Shown in pieces: positions 24,077 through 33,572 of a stretch of 64,000 nt of DNA. How positions within the stretch are numbered: the first letter of the stretch is position 1; each line of letters begins with the position of its first letter. Below the pieces are notes generated by a model. The model was given only the letters and a program-made list of their open reading frames with translations, did no database searches and was not told the origin of the DNA. Origin of the DNA: Aliivibrio_A sp016764915 (GTDB lineage: Bacteria > Pseudomonadota > Gammaproteobacteria > Enterobacterales > Vibrionaceae); NCBI GenBank assembly GCA_965224595.1, contig OZ245058.1, positions 3,100,001 to 3,164,000 on the forward strand. Direction: 5' to 3'. Position numbers and translations under genes: made by a program.

Positions 24077-24304
24077 ATGACGTTGAGTGAATTAAAGCTA
24101 CTGTACCGCGAAGATGAGTTAGTTGAAGCTGTTATTGAACCCTCTGTAGAAGAGCATATGTGGATTGTGGAGTTCAGACATTCTGGAGGAGGGCTTATGT
24201 TGCTTACTGATATGAAAGGCAGTGAGGTGCGCTATCGCGACCTTGACTCCGCTTCAAAAAGTGCTTTGGCGGTGGGTTTTAACCAAGTACGCATTGCCAG
24301 TTAA
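24077..24304 (+). CDS. Small conserved-looking protein of unknown function
   Basis: 75 residues (MTLSELKLLYREDELVEAVI...), no signal peptide or membrane segment, predicted to be a small alpha/beta cytoplasmic protein: a short N-terminal helix, then strands (MWIVEFRHSGGGLMLLTD, GSEVRYRDLDSA). GGAGAAACC precedes the start. I do not recognise a family. It lies as a single gene between a terminator and cysJ, in the same direction as cysJ. Confidence 0.6.
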   Translation: MTLSELKLLYREDELVEAVIEPSVEEHMWIVEFRHSGGGLMLLTDMKGSEVRYRDLDSASKSALAVGFNQVRIAS

Positions 24305-24448
24305 TTGAAACGGCCCCTCTCTTCGAACCACTCTACTTAAAGCTAAAAGTTATAAAACATTCTTATCTATTCTTTCTTGTTATTTAAAGAAGTGGCTACT
24401 CTATAAGCACATAATGAATAAGTGCGTAATGAATAGGGAAGTCGTGTC

Positions 24449-26254
24449 ATGTTACCGAAGGATTTGTCCGCAATAGCAGGGCCACTCAATGATCAGCAAC
24501 TCGGTCAGTTAAAACAAGCCAGCCAAGAGTTATCTTCTCAACAGATGGCCTGGGTAAGTGGTTATTTTTGGGGGCTTAGTCAAAACCAAACCACAGAATC
24601 ACATCCTACTCTCTCTTTATCTGCCGCCATTGAACCTGCAGGTAAACTGACCATTATCTATGCCTCACAAACCGGTAATGCGAAAGGAGTGGCAGAAGCA
24701 CTCAAAGAAGAAGCTGTTGCAAGTGGAGTTGCAGTCGAGCTGTTTGATGCCAGTGATTACAAAGGTAAAAACCTCGCCAAAGAGAGCCACGTTATTATTG
24801 TTGCCTCAACCAATGGTGAAGGTGAAGCGCCAGATAATGCCTTAACCCTTCATGAGTTTTTGCAATCTAAAAAAGCGCCAAAACTCAATAATCTAAAATA
24901 CGCCGTGATCGGTTTGGGTGATTCGAGTTATGAGTTTTTCTGTCAAACAGCCAAAGATTTTGACCAATATCTCTCTAAGCTAGGTGCTCAGTCAATTGTT
25001 GAACGTTTAGATTGCGACGTTGATTATGACGTGCCAGCCGCAGAGTGGCGTCAACAAACATTAGTAAAAATAAAAGAGACACTCTCTACAGGCGCTGCAG
25101 AGGTTATCCAACTGCCTGTTGGACAGAAAAGCACGCATTCACACTATTCAAAACAAAATCCATACACCGCTACACTGCTGACTAACCAAAAGATTACTGG
25201 CAAAGACTCAAGTAAAGATGTGCGTCATATCGAAATTGATCTTGAAGGTTCTGGCTTAAGCTATCAACCAGGTGATGCCTTGGGTGTGTGGTTTGAAAAT
25301 AGCGCTGAACTGGCAGAGCAACTGTTAACGACCATTGGGCTGGACGGTTCTAAGGTGGTTGACGTTGAAGGGGAGTCATTGAGCATTAAAGAGGCGCTGA
25401 TCAGTAAATATGAGATAACAGCCGCTAATCCTCAGTTAGTGAGCAAGTTTGCAGAACTTTCGGCCAGTAAGACACTGCAAAAGCTGGTGGAAGATAAAGA
25501 TAAGTTACGCGAATACGCAGGGAATACTCAGGTGTTGGATCTGTTTGTTGAGAAGAAAACCAAACTTAGTGCAGATCAATTACAAGGCATGTTAAGGCGA
25601 TTGACCCCACGTCTCTATTCTATTGCTTCTAGCCAAGCTGAAGTGGAAGAAGAAGTGCACCTAACCGTTGGTTTAGTTGAGTATCAAAAAGATGAACAGA
25701 GCCGTTTTGGCGGAGCATCTAGCTTCTTATCCCATCGTTTAGAAGAGGGAGGAGAGGTGAAAGTGTTTGTTGAGCACAATAATAATTTCAAACTGCCTAC
25801 CGACGACTCAACGCCAATTATTATGATTGGCCCGGGAACGGGTATTGCACCGTTTCGATCTTTTGTGCAAGAGCGAGAGAACCGAGAAGCAAGTGGAAAA
25901 AACTGGTTACTGTTTGGTGACCGTACTTTCACCGAAGATTTCTTATATCAGACCGAGTGGCAAAAATACCTTAAAGAGGGGGTTGTGACTCAAATGGATG
26001 TGGCCTTTAGTCGCGACCAGCAGCAAAAAGTTTATGTTCAAGACCGCCTGTTAGAAAATGCTGAGCAGGTGTGGCAGTGGTTGCAAGAGGGCGCTTATAT
26101 TTACGTCTGTGGTGATGCAACTCGCATGGCAAAAGATGTGAATGAAGCGTTGATCATCGTGGTTGAGCAGCAAGGACAGAAAAGCCGAGAGCAAGCGGAA
26201 GAATTTGTGAATAACTTAAGAAAAGAAAAACGTTACCAAAGGGATACTTACTAA
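24449..26254 (+). CDS. cysJ: Sulfite reductase (NADPH) flavoprotein alpha subunit
   Basis: Passes electrons from NADPH through FAD and FMN to the CysI hemoprotein for sulfite reduction to sulfide. 601 residues. Flavodoxin-like FMN domain (YASQTGNAKGVAEAL, about residues 70-205), FAD domain (RLYSIASSQ, near 390) and NADPH domain (MIGPGTGIAPFRSFVQ near 460; YVCGDATRMAKDV; C-terminal KEKRYQRDTY). The TAA stop shares its last base with the ATG of cysI, so translation is coupled. Confidence 0.98.
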   Translation: MLPKDLSAIAGPLNDQQLGQLKQASQELSSQQMAWVSGYFWGLSQNQTTESHPTLSLSAAIEPAGKLTIIYASQTGNAKGVAEALKEEAVASGVAVELFDASDYKGKNLAKESHVIIVASTNGEGEAPDNALTLHEFLQSKKAPKLNNLKYAVIGLGDSSYEFFCQTAKDFDQYLSKLGAQSIVERLDCDVDYDVPAAEWRQQTLVKIKETLSTGAAEVIQLPVGQKSTHSHYSKQNPYTATLLTNQKITGKDSSKDVRHIEIDLEGSGLSYQPGDALGVWFENSAELAEQLLTTIGLDGSKVVDVEGESLSIKEALISKYEITAANPQLVSKFAELSASKTLQKLVEDKDKLREYAGNTQVLDLFVEKKTKLSADQLQGMLRRLTPRLYSIASSQAEVEEEVHLTVGLVEYQKDEQSRFGGASSFLSHRLEEGGEVKVFVEHNNNFKLPTDDSTPIIMIGPGTGIAPFRSFVQERENREASGKNWLLFGDRTFTEDFLYQTEWQKYLKEGVVTQMDVAFSRDQQQKVYVQDRLLENAEQVWQWLQEGAYIYVCGDATRMAKDVNEALIIVVEQQGQKSREQAEEFVNNLRKEKRYQRDTY

Positions 26255-27957
26255 TGGATAAGACAGATAAAGCGCTTAAGTTATCGGATAATGAACGCCT
26301 AAAAAGAGAGAGCAACTTCTTACGTGGCACGATTGCAAAAGATCTGGATGATCGCATTACAGGCGGGTTCACTGCTGATAATTTTCAGTTGATTCGATTC
26401 CACGGTATGTACCAACAAGATGACCGTGATTTTCGAGCTGAGCGTATTAAACAAAAATTAGAACCACTGCACAACGTGATGTTACGTGCTCGTATGCCCG
26501 GTGGTGTGATTACCCCAAAGCAGTGGTTAGCAATTGATAAATTTGCGGAGGAGTACACTTCATATGGCAGTTTGAGACTCACCACACGTCAGACATTTCA
26601 GTTTCATGGGGTACTAAAACCGAACATTAAATTGATGCACCAAACGCTGAACAAAATTGGTATCGACTCCATTGCGACCGCTGGAGATGTAAACCGAAAT
26701 GTATTGTGTACGACGAATCCAGTGGAATCTGAGTTGCATCAAGAGGCTTACGAATGGGCTAAAAGAATCAGTGAGCACTTACTGCCAAAAACTCGTGCCT
26801 ATGCTGAAATTTGGTTAGATGGTGAGCGCCTTGAAACTACCGATGAGGAGCCAATTTTAGGCAGTACTTATCTGCCTCGTAAGTTTAAAACCACGGTGGT
26901 GATTCCTCCGCAAAATGATGTGGATGTTCATGCCAATGATCTTAACTTTATCGCGATAGCTGAGCAGGGTAAATTGGTCGGTTTTAACGTGTTAGTGGGT
27001 GGCGGTTTAGCAATGACTCATGGAGATACTTCTACCTATCCACGTCGCGCCGATGATTTTGGTTTTATACCACTTGAGAAAACGTTAGAAATTGCAGCCG
27101 CAGTAGTCACCACGCAGCGAGATTGGGGCAATCGCTCAAATCGTAAGAATGCAAAAACCAAATATACCCTGGATCGTGTCGGTGTTGATGTGTTTAAAGC
27201 GGAAGTGGAGTCTCGTGCGGGTATTCAGTTTGAAGCCAGTCGTCCTTATGAATTGACTGAGCGCGGCGATCGAATCGGCTGGGTTGAAGGGATTGATGGT
27301 AAACACCATTTAGCGCTATTTATCGAAAATGGACGCCTATTGGATTTTCCAGGTAAACCGCTGAAAACGGGTATGGCTGAAATTGCCAAAGTGCATACGG
27401 GTGACTTTAGAATGACCGCCAATCAGAATTTGATTGTGGCTGGAGTTGCGATAGAGAATAAAGAGCAGATTGAACAGATCGCGCGAGCTCATGGTTTGAT
27501 GGATGATGGCGTCACTGAACAGCGTAAAAACTCCATGGCGTGTGTTGCCTTCCCGACTTGCCCATTGGCAATGGCAGAAGCGGAGCGAATGCTACCGAAA
27601 TTTGTGACCGACGTTGAGGCTATTCTCAATAAGCATCAGTTACCGGAAGAGGAGAGTATTATCTTAAGGGTAACAGGCTGTCCAAACGGATGTGGACGAT
27701 CCATGTTAGCTGAGATAGGTCTAGTGGGTAAAGCACCTGGGCGTTATAACGTGCACCTTGGAGGTAATCGAAGTGGTACTCGAGTGCCTAAAATGTACAA
27801 GGAGAATATCACTGAAGCGCAAATTTTAGCTGAAATTGATGGCTTGGTTGGTCGCTGGGCGACTGAGCGCCAAGAGGGTGAAGGATTTGGTGATTTTACC
27901 ATCCGCGCCAATATTGTGGCTGAAGTGATTATATCGTCGAGGGATTTTTATGCCTAA
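26254..27957 (+). CDS. cysI: Sulfite reductase (NADPH) hemoprotein beta subunit
   Basis: Six-electron reduction of sulfite to sulfide using siroheme coupled to a 4Fe-4S cluster. 567 residues. The four cluster cysteines are in VAFPTCPLAMAEAER (preceded by C in SMACVAFP) and in VTGCPNGCGRSM. The two sulfite reductase ferredoxin-like domains are recognisable (LRLTTRQTFQFHGVLK). Overlaps cysJ by one base and cysH by eight. Siroheme is supplied by cysG at 33.6 kb. Confidence 0.98.
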   Translation: MDKTDKALKLSDNERLKRESNFLRGTIAKDLDDRITGGFTADNFQLIRFHGMYQQDDRDFRAERIKQKLEPLHNVMLRARMPGGVITPKQWLAIDKFAEEYTSYGSLRLTTRQTFQFHGVLKPNIKLMHQTLNKIGIDSIATAGDVNRNVLCTTNPVESELHQEAYEWAKRISEHLLPKTRAYAEIWLDGERLETTDEEPILGSTYLPRKFKTTVVIPPQNDVDVHANDLNFIAIAEQGKLVGFNVLVGGGLAMTHGDTSTYPRRADDFGFIPLEKTLEIAAAVVTTQRDWGNRSNRKNAKTKYTLDRVGVDVFKAEVESRAGIQFEASRPYELTERGDRIGWVEGIDGKHHLALFIENGRLLDFPGKPLKTGMAEIAKVHTGDFRMTANQNLIVAGVAIENKEQIEQIARAHGLMDDGVTEQRKNSMACVAFPTCPLAMAEAERMLPKFVTDVEAILNKHQLPEEESIILRVTGCPNGCGRSMLAEIGLVGKAPGRYNVHLGGNRSGTRVPKMYKENITEAQILAEIDGLVGRWATERQEGEGFGDFTIRANIVAEVIISSRDFYA

Positions 27958-28768
27958 TACTCTATTTTCTGAACCAAACAGCGCGGTGAGAAGAGCGGAT
28001 AACCCAGTTGCTAAACTGACGCTCACAAAGTTGTTGTCACTGAACAAAGTTGACCAGATCTTAATGCTAGCGCAAATTAATTCTGAGCTGGAAGCGATGA
28101 CCGCCCAACAACGTATTATTTGGGCTCTAGAGAATCTAGATGGTGTATCTGTGGTCTCATCCAGTTTTGGTATTCAAGCGGCAGTCATGCTGAAATTGGT
28201 GACCGATGCTCAACCTGAGATCCCAGTCGTGTTAACGGATACCGGTTACCTGTTTCCTGAAACCTATCAGTTTATTGATGAGTTAAGTGAAACCCTACAA
28301 CTGAACCTACAAGTTTTTCGCGCCAAAGAGAGTCCGGTGTGGCAAGAGGCAAGGTATGGAAAATTGTGGGATAACGGTGTTCAAGGTATTAAACAGTATA
28401 ACTTGATCAATAAAGTGGAACCGATGCGCCGTGCGTTTGAGAACCTGAATGTTTCAGTATGGTTTTCCGGGCTGCGCCGTGAGCAATCAAGCAGTCGAGC
28501 GACTCTGCCAATCCTTGCTATTCAAAATGGGGTGTTTAAATTCTTACCGATCATCGATTGGACCAACAAAGATGTACATTACTTCTTGGAGCAGACCGCA
28601 TTGCCATATCATCCGTTAAGGGATCAAGGTTATCTGTCGGTTGGCGATACGCATACTACTCAGAAGTGGGAGCCAGGAATGAGTGAAGAGCAGACTCGAT
28701 TTTTTGGGCTACAGCGAGAGTGTGGATTGCATGAAGACCCTCAAGAAGAGGCGGGTTCAGGTATTTAA
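27950..28768 (+). CDS. cysH: Phosphoadenosine phosphosulfate reductase
   Basis: Thioredoxin-dependent reduction of PAPS to sulfite and PAP. 272 residues. PP-loop-type nucleotide site VSSSFGIQAAVMLKL, GLRREQSSSR and the catalytic Cys in the C-terminal RECGLHED. The protein extends about eleven residues past this motif (PQEEAGSGI end) compared with E. coli. There is no extra CysHCC cluster pair, consistent with a PAPS- rather than APS-specific enzyme and with the presence of cysC. Last gene of cysJIH, followed by a strong terminator. Confidence 0.97.
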   Translation: MPNTLFSEPNSAVRRADNPVAKLTLTKLLSLNKVDQILMLAQINSELEAMTAQQRIIWALENLDGVSVVSSSFGIQAAVMLKLVTDAQPEIPVVLTDTGYLFPETYQFIDELSETLQLNLQVFRAKESPVWQEARYGKLWDNGVQGIKQYNLINKVEPMRRAFENLNVSVWFSGLRREQSSSRATLPILAIQNGVFKFLPIIDWTNKDVHYFLEQTALPYHPLRDQGYLSVGDTHTTQKWEPGMSEEQTRFFGLQRECGLHEDPQEEAGSGI

Positions 28769-28771
28769 ATG

Positions 28772-28803
28772 AAGCGGAGGCATGCGAATGCCTCTGCTTT
28801 TTT
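28772..28803 (+). terminator. Intrinsic terminator of cysJIH
   Basis: Stem GAGGCAT / ATGCCTC with GCGA loop, extended by AAGCG / TGCTT pairs and followed by a T-run. It is shared with the convergent DUF2780 gene. Confidence 0.9.
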
Positions 28804-29260
28804 ATCCCCAGAGTTTGCCGAGAGAGTCGATAAGTCCTGTGCTGGTATCTTGTGAGGTTAAGTATTTTAAAATCAACGGCGCAAATTTTGTCACCATACT
28901 GCTGTCTAAACCTAGTGCGCTAAAGACAGTATTTACGCTATCCATATTTCCCACCATCGATGACATACCAGTCGGTATGGATGACGTTAAACTCTCCAGT
29001 CCCGGAATCTTCGAATTGAGCTCACTCTGCTCAGATCCTGATAGGGAGTTACCTGCAAGCGCTAAAAGTGCCCCAGCACCACCTGCTGCTTGTTCCGTTG
29101 AGATACCCAATTGTTCGGTCAGTAAGCCAACGATTGGGTTTGATTCAGTCGCGGCCTCTTTTTTATCGCTACCTAACAGAGTCGATAAGCTAAAAGCATT
29201 GCTAGTAATGGGAGCTGAAAGCAGCAGTATTGAGCAGAGTAGTAGAATAATTTTTTTCAT
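28802..29260 (-). CDS. DUF2780-type exported protein
   Basis: 152 residues with a signal peptide (KKIILLLCSILLLSAPITSNA) and a mostly helical mature part with Gly/Ala/Ser-rich helices (LTEQLGISTEQAAGGAGALLALAG, then SLGKLWG at the end). The pattern matches DUF2780, a family of small exported proteins found in Vibrio; no function established. Ends at the cysH terminator; single gene. Confidence 0.78.
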   Translation of the reverse strand: MKKIILLLCSILLLSAPITSNAFSLSTLLGSDKKEAATESNPIVGLLTEQLGISTEQAAGGAGALLALAGNSLSGSEQSELNSKIPGLESLTSSIPTGMSSMVGNMDSVNTVFSALGLDSSMVTKFAPLILKYLTSQDTSTGLIDSLGKLWG

Positions 29261-29325
29261 ACAATAACGTCCTTGAAAGAGTGTTGGTGAACTTTCTTGT
29301 TCTGTTATTAGGGTATCTTAGATAT

Positions 29326-29353
29326 AAAAAAAGCGATACTCAAAGTATCGCTT
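29326..29353 (-). terminator. Intrinsic terminator of fklB
   Basis: On the minus strand AAGCGATAC / GTATCGCTT with a 5-base loop is followed by a run of T. It lies about 35 bases after the fklB stop. Confidence 0.92.
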
Positions 29354-29386
29354 ATTATTTGCTATCTATTACTTAGAAGTCTTATA

Positions 29387-30007
29387 TTAAAGAATCTCTA
29401 GTAATTCAACTTCAAATACGAGTGCAGCGTATGGAGGGATAGATGCGCCAGCACCACGTTCGCCATAAGCAAGATCTTGAGGGATAGCCAGTTTCCACTT
29501 AGAACCAACAGGCATTAGCTGAAGAGCTTCAACCCAACCTTTGATTACGCCAGTAACAGGGAACTCTGCAGGTTGACCGCGAGTCACAGAGCTATCAAAT
29601 ACAGTGCCGTCAGTTAGCATGCCGTGGTAGTGAACACTAACAGTTTTGTCAGAAGATGGAATTTCACCCGTACCTTCAGTTAATACTTCGTATTGTAGAC
29701 CTGATTCTAGTACCGTTACTTCAGAACGTAGAGCATTGTCTGTTAAAAACGCTTCGCCATCAGCTGAAGCTGTTTTAGATGCTTCTGAACGAACTTCTTC
29801 AGCACGTGCGTGAAGAGCTTGAAGAGCGTTGTTGATCTCGTCAACTTCGATTTCAGGCATGTCGCCAGTTAAAGAGGTAGCAATACCTTTAGCGATCGCG
29901 GCAACGTTAAGTCCTTCAAGACCGCTTCCAGCAAGTTGTTGGCCCATTTGTAGACCAATACCGTAGCTTGCTTTTTGTTCAGTAGTTTCTAGTAGTACTT
30001 CAGACAT
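29387..30007 (-). CDS. fklB: FKBP-type peptidyl-prolyl cis-trans isomerase (FKBP22)
   Basis: 206 residues. N-terminal helical dimerisation domain (residues 1-about 90) and a C-terminal FKBP domain (VSVHYHGMLTDGTVFDSS, GVIKGWVEALQLMPVGSKW, IPPYAALVFEVELLEI). No signal peptide, so cytoplasmic FklB rather than periplasmic FkpA. Neighbour of the divergent ytfB-like gene as in E. coli. Confidence 0.95.
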   Translation of the reverse strand: MSEVLLETTEQKASYGIGLQMGQQLAGSGLEGLNVAAIAKGIATSLTGDMPEIEVDEINNALQALHARAEEVRSEASKTASADGEAFLTDNALRSEVTVLESGLQYEVLTEGTGEIPSSDKTVSVHYHGMLTDGTVFDSSVTRGQPAEFPVTGVIKGWVEALQLMPVGSKWKLAIPQDLAYGERGAGASIPPYAALVFEVELLEIL

Positions 30008-30178
30008 GATGTTCTCTTTTTGTGGTTGATACCAAGTTTAGGCAAGAAGAATACCAGTTCTAGGCAGTCACGGTAAACTTTTGATACCTTATAAATGCCT
30101 TAATATGGCATAAAAAATAGAATTTATTGTCTAATCAGTGCTATAACCATTACAAGCGGTGTATGAAAAGGTAATGCA

Positions 30179-30706
30179 ATGAATCACATAAAGAAGAATC
30201 TTTTAGACAACTTAGATACAGCGTCGATTAGAATTAAAACGCTGTGGCTAGAGTTACCCGTCATTCATAGAAAAGCCATTTTAGTTATATCGTTGTTGAC
30301 CTTGTTATTGCTGTTGCTCCCAACGGGTGATAAGCAAGGTGTCATTGAGCAACCCGTCGTCGTGGATGGTGAAAGGCGAGGGGTTGAATTAAATACCGAT
30401 AGTTTAAGTGAGCAACCACAGGTAACTCCGGAGCAGAATGTGAATACTGAGTGGCAACAGTATGAAGTGAAAGCGGGGGATACACTGTCTAACGTATTTC
30501 GTAATAACCAACTGCCGCTGAAAGATCTCTACGCCATCGTTAAAGTCGAAGGAAGTGATAAACCTCTTAGTAACATCAAACAGGGGCAACTGGTTCGTTA
30601 TAAGTTGAGCCCCAATGGTCAATTGGACATATTGCAACTGGAAAAAGAGGGCACCAGTGTGATGTTTTTCCGCATGTCAGATGGCAGCTTTGGACGTAGC
30701 CGTTAA
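30179..30706 (+). CDS. YtfB-like OapA/LysM-domain cell-envelope protein
   Basis: 175 residues. A cytoplasmic N-terminal segment, one transmembrane helix (AILVISLLTLLLLLLPTG, about residues 38-55), a low-complexity linker, and a LysM-like / OapA domain (WQQYEVKAGDTLSNVFRNN ... GQLVRYKLSPNGQLDILQL). E. coli YtfB, also next to fklB, is a division-associated glycan-binding protein of this architecture. Inferred role: peptidoglycan or glycan binding at the inner membrane outer face. Shorter than E. coli YtfB. Confidence 0.82.
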   Translation: MNHIKKNLLDNLDTASIRIKTLWLELPVIHRKAILVISLLTLLLLLLPTGDKQGVIEQPVVVDGERRGVELNTDSLSEQPQVTPEQNVNTEWQQYEVKAGDTLSNVFRNNQLPLKDLYAIVKVEGSDKPLSNIKQGQLVRYKLSPNGQLDILQLEKEGTSVMFFRMSDGSFGRSR

Positions 30707-30727
30707 TCTTATGTATGAATAAAACGA

Positions 30728-31201
30728 CTACTCTGGCTGCTTGAGTGCTTTCTCTAATCGCATATCAACGTGGGGAATATCATCTTCTAAATACATCTCA
30801 GAAGTGATGACAAACTGATGCGATTGATAAAAAGCCGTTAAGTATTGTTGTGCACCAATATCGATGGTTTGTTGCGGCCAATGCTGTTCGCAATAGCTAA
30901 GGATAGTGCGCATTAAGTCGTGACCTAAACCGCCACCTCGTGCCGATCTTTTGGTCGCCACTCGGCCAATACTCACATTGTTGTAAGTGACTCCTGGCGC
31001 TAACAAGCGAGCACAAGCGACTAACTCATCACCTTGATAGCCTAATAGGTGATAGACCCCATCATAGCAATCCTTATCGTCCAATTCTGGATAAGGACAT
31101 GTCTGCTCAACCACAAAGACATTCACTCTTAACTGTAAAAGGCTATACAGTTGCTGGGTAGATAATTTATTAAATGGTAGGCAAATCCAGTTCATCGTCA
31201 T
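30728..31201 (-). CDS. ElaA-family GNAT N-acetyltransferase
   Basis: 157 residues. Typical ElaA sequence: LYSLLQLRVNVFVVEQTCPYPELDDKD at the start and the acetyl-CoA site VSIGRVATKRSARGGGLGHDLM. Substrate unknown. Start codon is either 31201 or the ATG two codons in at 31195; AAGAAGAG lies upstream and slightly favours the latter. Convergent with the ytfB-like gene. Confidence 0.88.
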   Translation of the reverse strand: MTMNWICLPFNKLSTQQLYSLLQLRVNVFVVEQTCPYPELDDKDCYDGVYHLLGYQGDELVACARLLAPGVTYNNVSIGRVATKRSARGGGLGHDLMRTILSYCEQHWPQQTIDIGAQQYLTAFYQSHQFVITSEMYLEDDIPHVDMRLEKALKQPE

Positions 31202-31236
31202 CTCTTCTTGATTTTATTTTGTTGATAGCATAAAAG

Positions 31237-31262
31237 AATACCGCAGACAAAGCTGCGGTATT
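31237..31262. terminator. Bidirectional terminator between elaA and cpdB
   Basis: Stem AATACCGCAG / CTGCGGTATT with a 6-base loop; TTTTTT on the plus side and TTCTTTT on the minus side. Most likely serves leftward cpdB. Confidence 0.85.
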
Positions 31263-31295
31263 TTTTGTTTTTTAGCGATTAAGCGCTAATGAAAG

Positions 31296-33275
31296 CTATT
31301 TGCTTAGTTCAATTTGGTAAACCGCAAAACCATCTTCATCAGTAGCGACTTTCTTCATTGGGAGCTGACCTTTCTCTTTAATGAAAGAGGCGGCTTTTTC
31401 ACTCGGAGAAGTCTCAAAACGGATGTCTAATGGCTGCTCGCTCTTAATTGGAGCAAATGACCAGTTATTATCAGCCGTTGGTTTTACCATGCCTTTCTCT
31501 TTACTGACTCGTGAGATGTAGTTCGCTAGAACAGTACGATTCTCATCTGGCGAGTTGAAAGCGACAAAATCAGATCCTGTGCCTGCAAACTTAGCACCGT
31601 ATGCACGGTAGTTATTAGTTGCGATTAAGAAGGTCTGCTCAAGATCAATCGGTTTGCCTTGATAAGTTAAGTTAACCACACGTTGTGAATCAGGATTAAC
31701 TGGCTTACAGCTGCCGTCATATTTAGCTGGTTTTGTTACGTCGATTTGGTACTCAACGCCATCCATTACATCGAAGTTATAAGTACGGAAACCATCCCAG
31801 TTAATTAACTGCTGTGCTTTGGTATTATTCACATCAATTTGATTAAACTGACCTGCAGAACACTCAAGCCACTCTAATACTTCTTTGCCCGTTACTTTTA
31901 GCGCAACTAAGGTATTTGGGTAGAGGTAGAGATCGGCTGCGTTACGGAAAGTGAGTTGTCCAGCCTCTACTTCAGTGAAGTTTGATGGGTCGTTTTTACG
32001 ACCGCCCGCTTTAAACGGCGCAGCGGCAGAAAGAACGGGAAGGCCATCTAAATCAGGATCGCCTTGGATAAAGCGTTCAACGTAGTCTTTCTGTGCAAGG
32101 TTGACGATTTGCACGGTTGGATCGTCTTGTACTAGAGCTAGGTAGCTGTACATGACATCATCCGCTTTACCAATGGGTTGGTTAACGAAATCTTGTGTCC
32201 CTTTATGATCCGCAGCGACGGCTGCAATAATACCCGCATCGGCTTCAGCAAGTGCAGTTTTGGTTTTTCTATCATAGATTGGACGAGCTTCACTGCTGCT
32301 TGCAGTCACCGTCCAGCCATTGCCCTCTTTTTCAAGCGTCAGGTCCATGATGCCAACATGGCTACCCCAGCGTCCTGCCATAACGGCAGCAACACCATTG
32401 ATGGTGCCATTTTTGCTATCCACACCAGGAATATTGTCAAATGACTTGCTCGGGAATACCGCGTGAGAGTGACCAAATGCAATTGCATCAATGCCATCAA
32501 CGTCCGCTAGGTAATACGTTGAGTTTTCTGCACCTAATCTATGAGGGTCAGATGAGATGCCAGAGTGTGGGATGGCGATGATGACATCAGCACCCTCTTT
32601 TTTCATCTGCGGGACCAGTTTCTGAGCGGTCTCTTTGATGTCTTTGGCAATGACTTTGCCTTCGAGGTTGTTTTTATCCCACACTAAAATCTGTGGTGGG
32701 ACAAAACCGATGTAACCTACTTTTACCGATTGCGGCTTACCATCAGTATCGGTAAAGGTGTGAGTTTTAATAATGTATGGTGTAAACAGATTTTTACCGG
32801 TTTTTGCATCAAATACGTTGGCGTTCACATAAGGGAAGTTTGCACCACTAAGTGTCTTTTCTAAGAACTCTAAACCGTAGTTAAATTCGTGATTGCCTAG
32901 GTTACCGACTTCATAGTTCAGTTGATTCATCGCTTTATGGACTGGGTGTACTTCGCCCGCTTTTAATCCTTTATCGGCTACGTAGTCACCCATTGGGCTG
33001 CCTTGGATTAAATCGCCGTTATCAACTAAAACACTATTAGATACTTCTGCTTGTGCCTGTTTTACTAAGGTTGCAGTGCGAGATAAACCAAATTTCTTGG
33101 TTGGTTTATTTTTGTAATAGTCATAATCCATTACATTCGCGTGAATATCGGTGGTTTCAACAATACGCAGTTTAATGGTATCTGCGAATGTAGGACCTGA
33201 TAGTAATAGTAAACCTCCCAGGATAGTGCCAGTTATTGGGCCTACAACTGATAAAGATCTAGCTGACGATTTCAT
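31296..33275 (-). CDS. cpdB: 2',3'-cyclic-nucleotide 2'-phosphodiesterase / 3'-nucleotidase
   Basis: Periplasmic bifunctional enzyme that opens 2',3'-cyclic nucleotides and dephosphorylates 3'-nucleotides for nutrient salvage. About 659 residues. Start chosen at 33275 (ATGAAATCG), because GGAGAAAAGT upstream is a good ribosome-binding site; an ATG four codons earlier is the alternative. Signal peptide ending GPTFA. Calcineurin-like domain with VETTDIHANVMDYDYY, LVDNGDLIQGSP, NLGNHEFNYG, IPHSG and FGHSHAVFP; C-terminal 5'-nucleotidase domain (LIATNNYRAYGAKFAGTGSD). Terminator follows. Confidence 0.95.
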   Translation of the reverse strand: MKSSARSLSVVGPITGTILGGLLLLSGPTFADTIKLRIVETTDIHANVMDYDYYKNKPTKKFGLSRTATLVKQAQAEVSNSVLVDNGDLIQGSPMGDYVADKGLKAGEVHPVHKAMNQLNYEVGNLGNHEFNYGLEFLEKTLSGANFPYVNANVFDAKTGKNLFTPYIIKTHTFTDTDGKPQSVKVGYIGFVPPQILVWDKNNLEGKVIAKDIKETAQKLVPQMKKEGADVIIAIPHSGISSDPHRLGAENSTYYLADVDGIDAIAFGHSHAVFPSKSFDNIPGVDSKNGTINGVAAVMAGRWGSHVGIMDLTLEKEGNGWTVTASSSEARPIYDRKTKTALAEADAGIIAAVAADHKGTQDFVNQPIGKADDVMYSYLALVQDDPTVQIVNLAQKDYVERFIQGDPDLDGLPVLSAAAPFKAGGRKNDPSNFTEVEAGQLTFRNAADLYLYPNTLVALKVTGKEVLEWLECSAGQFNQIDVNNTKAQQLINWDGFRTYNFDVMDGVEYQIDVTKPAKYDGSCKPVNPDSQRVVNLTYQGKPIDLEQTFLIATNNYRAYGAKFAGTGSDFVAFNSPDENRTVLANYISRVSKEKGMVKPTADNNWSFAPIKSEQPLDIRFETSPSEKAASFIKEKGQLPMKKVATDEDGFAVYQIELSK

Positions 33276-33572
33276 ACTTTTCTCCATGAATAATAAGTCG
33301 GTAAAACAAGCTTAAAGTAGCAGAAATTCTGAGAATCATATCGTTATCATCATTTTTTATGTGATCAATAGCCTGAAAGGAAGGTAAGTAGATGGTGTAA
33401 ATATGAAGAGAAGCAAGAAATACAAATTGTTACAGAATTTATATTTTCCTTACAATCTTCAGTATTCACCATTCTTAGCATAAAAAGGAATAAAAAATAT
33501 TCTTTTAGAATTTCAAGTAATATTAAAAGCCGTTTATAGTGCTTATAACATTGACTGAATGAGATGGCCGTA
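33276..33572. other. Divergent promoter region cpdB / cysG
   Basis: 297 bases of AT-rich sequence without a gene. A possible cysG promoter is TTCAAG (33512-33517) and TATAGT (33535-33540) with 17-bp spacing; this is a weak match. No clear operator could be assigned by eye. Confidence 0.4.

Noticed and set aside
33320..33360. Fur-box-like sequence upstream of cpdB
   Set aside because: Only about half the positions match a Fur consensus when aligned by eye, which AT-rich sequence reaches by chance.
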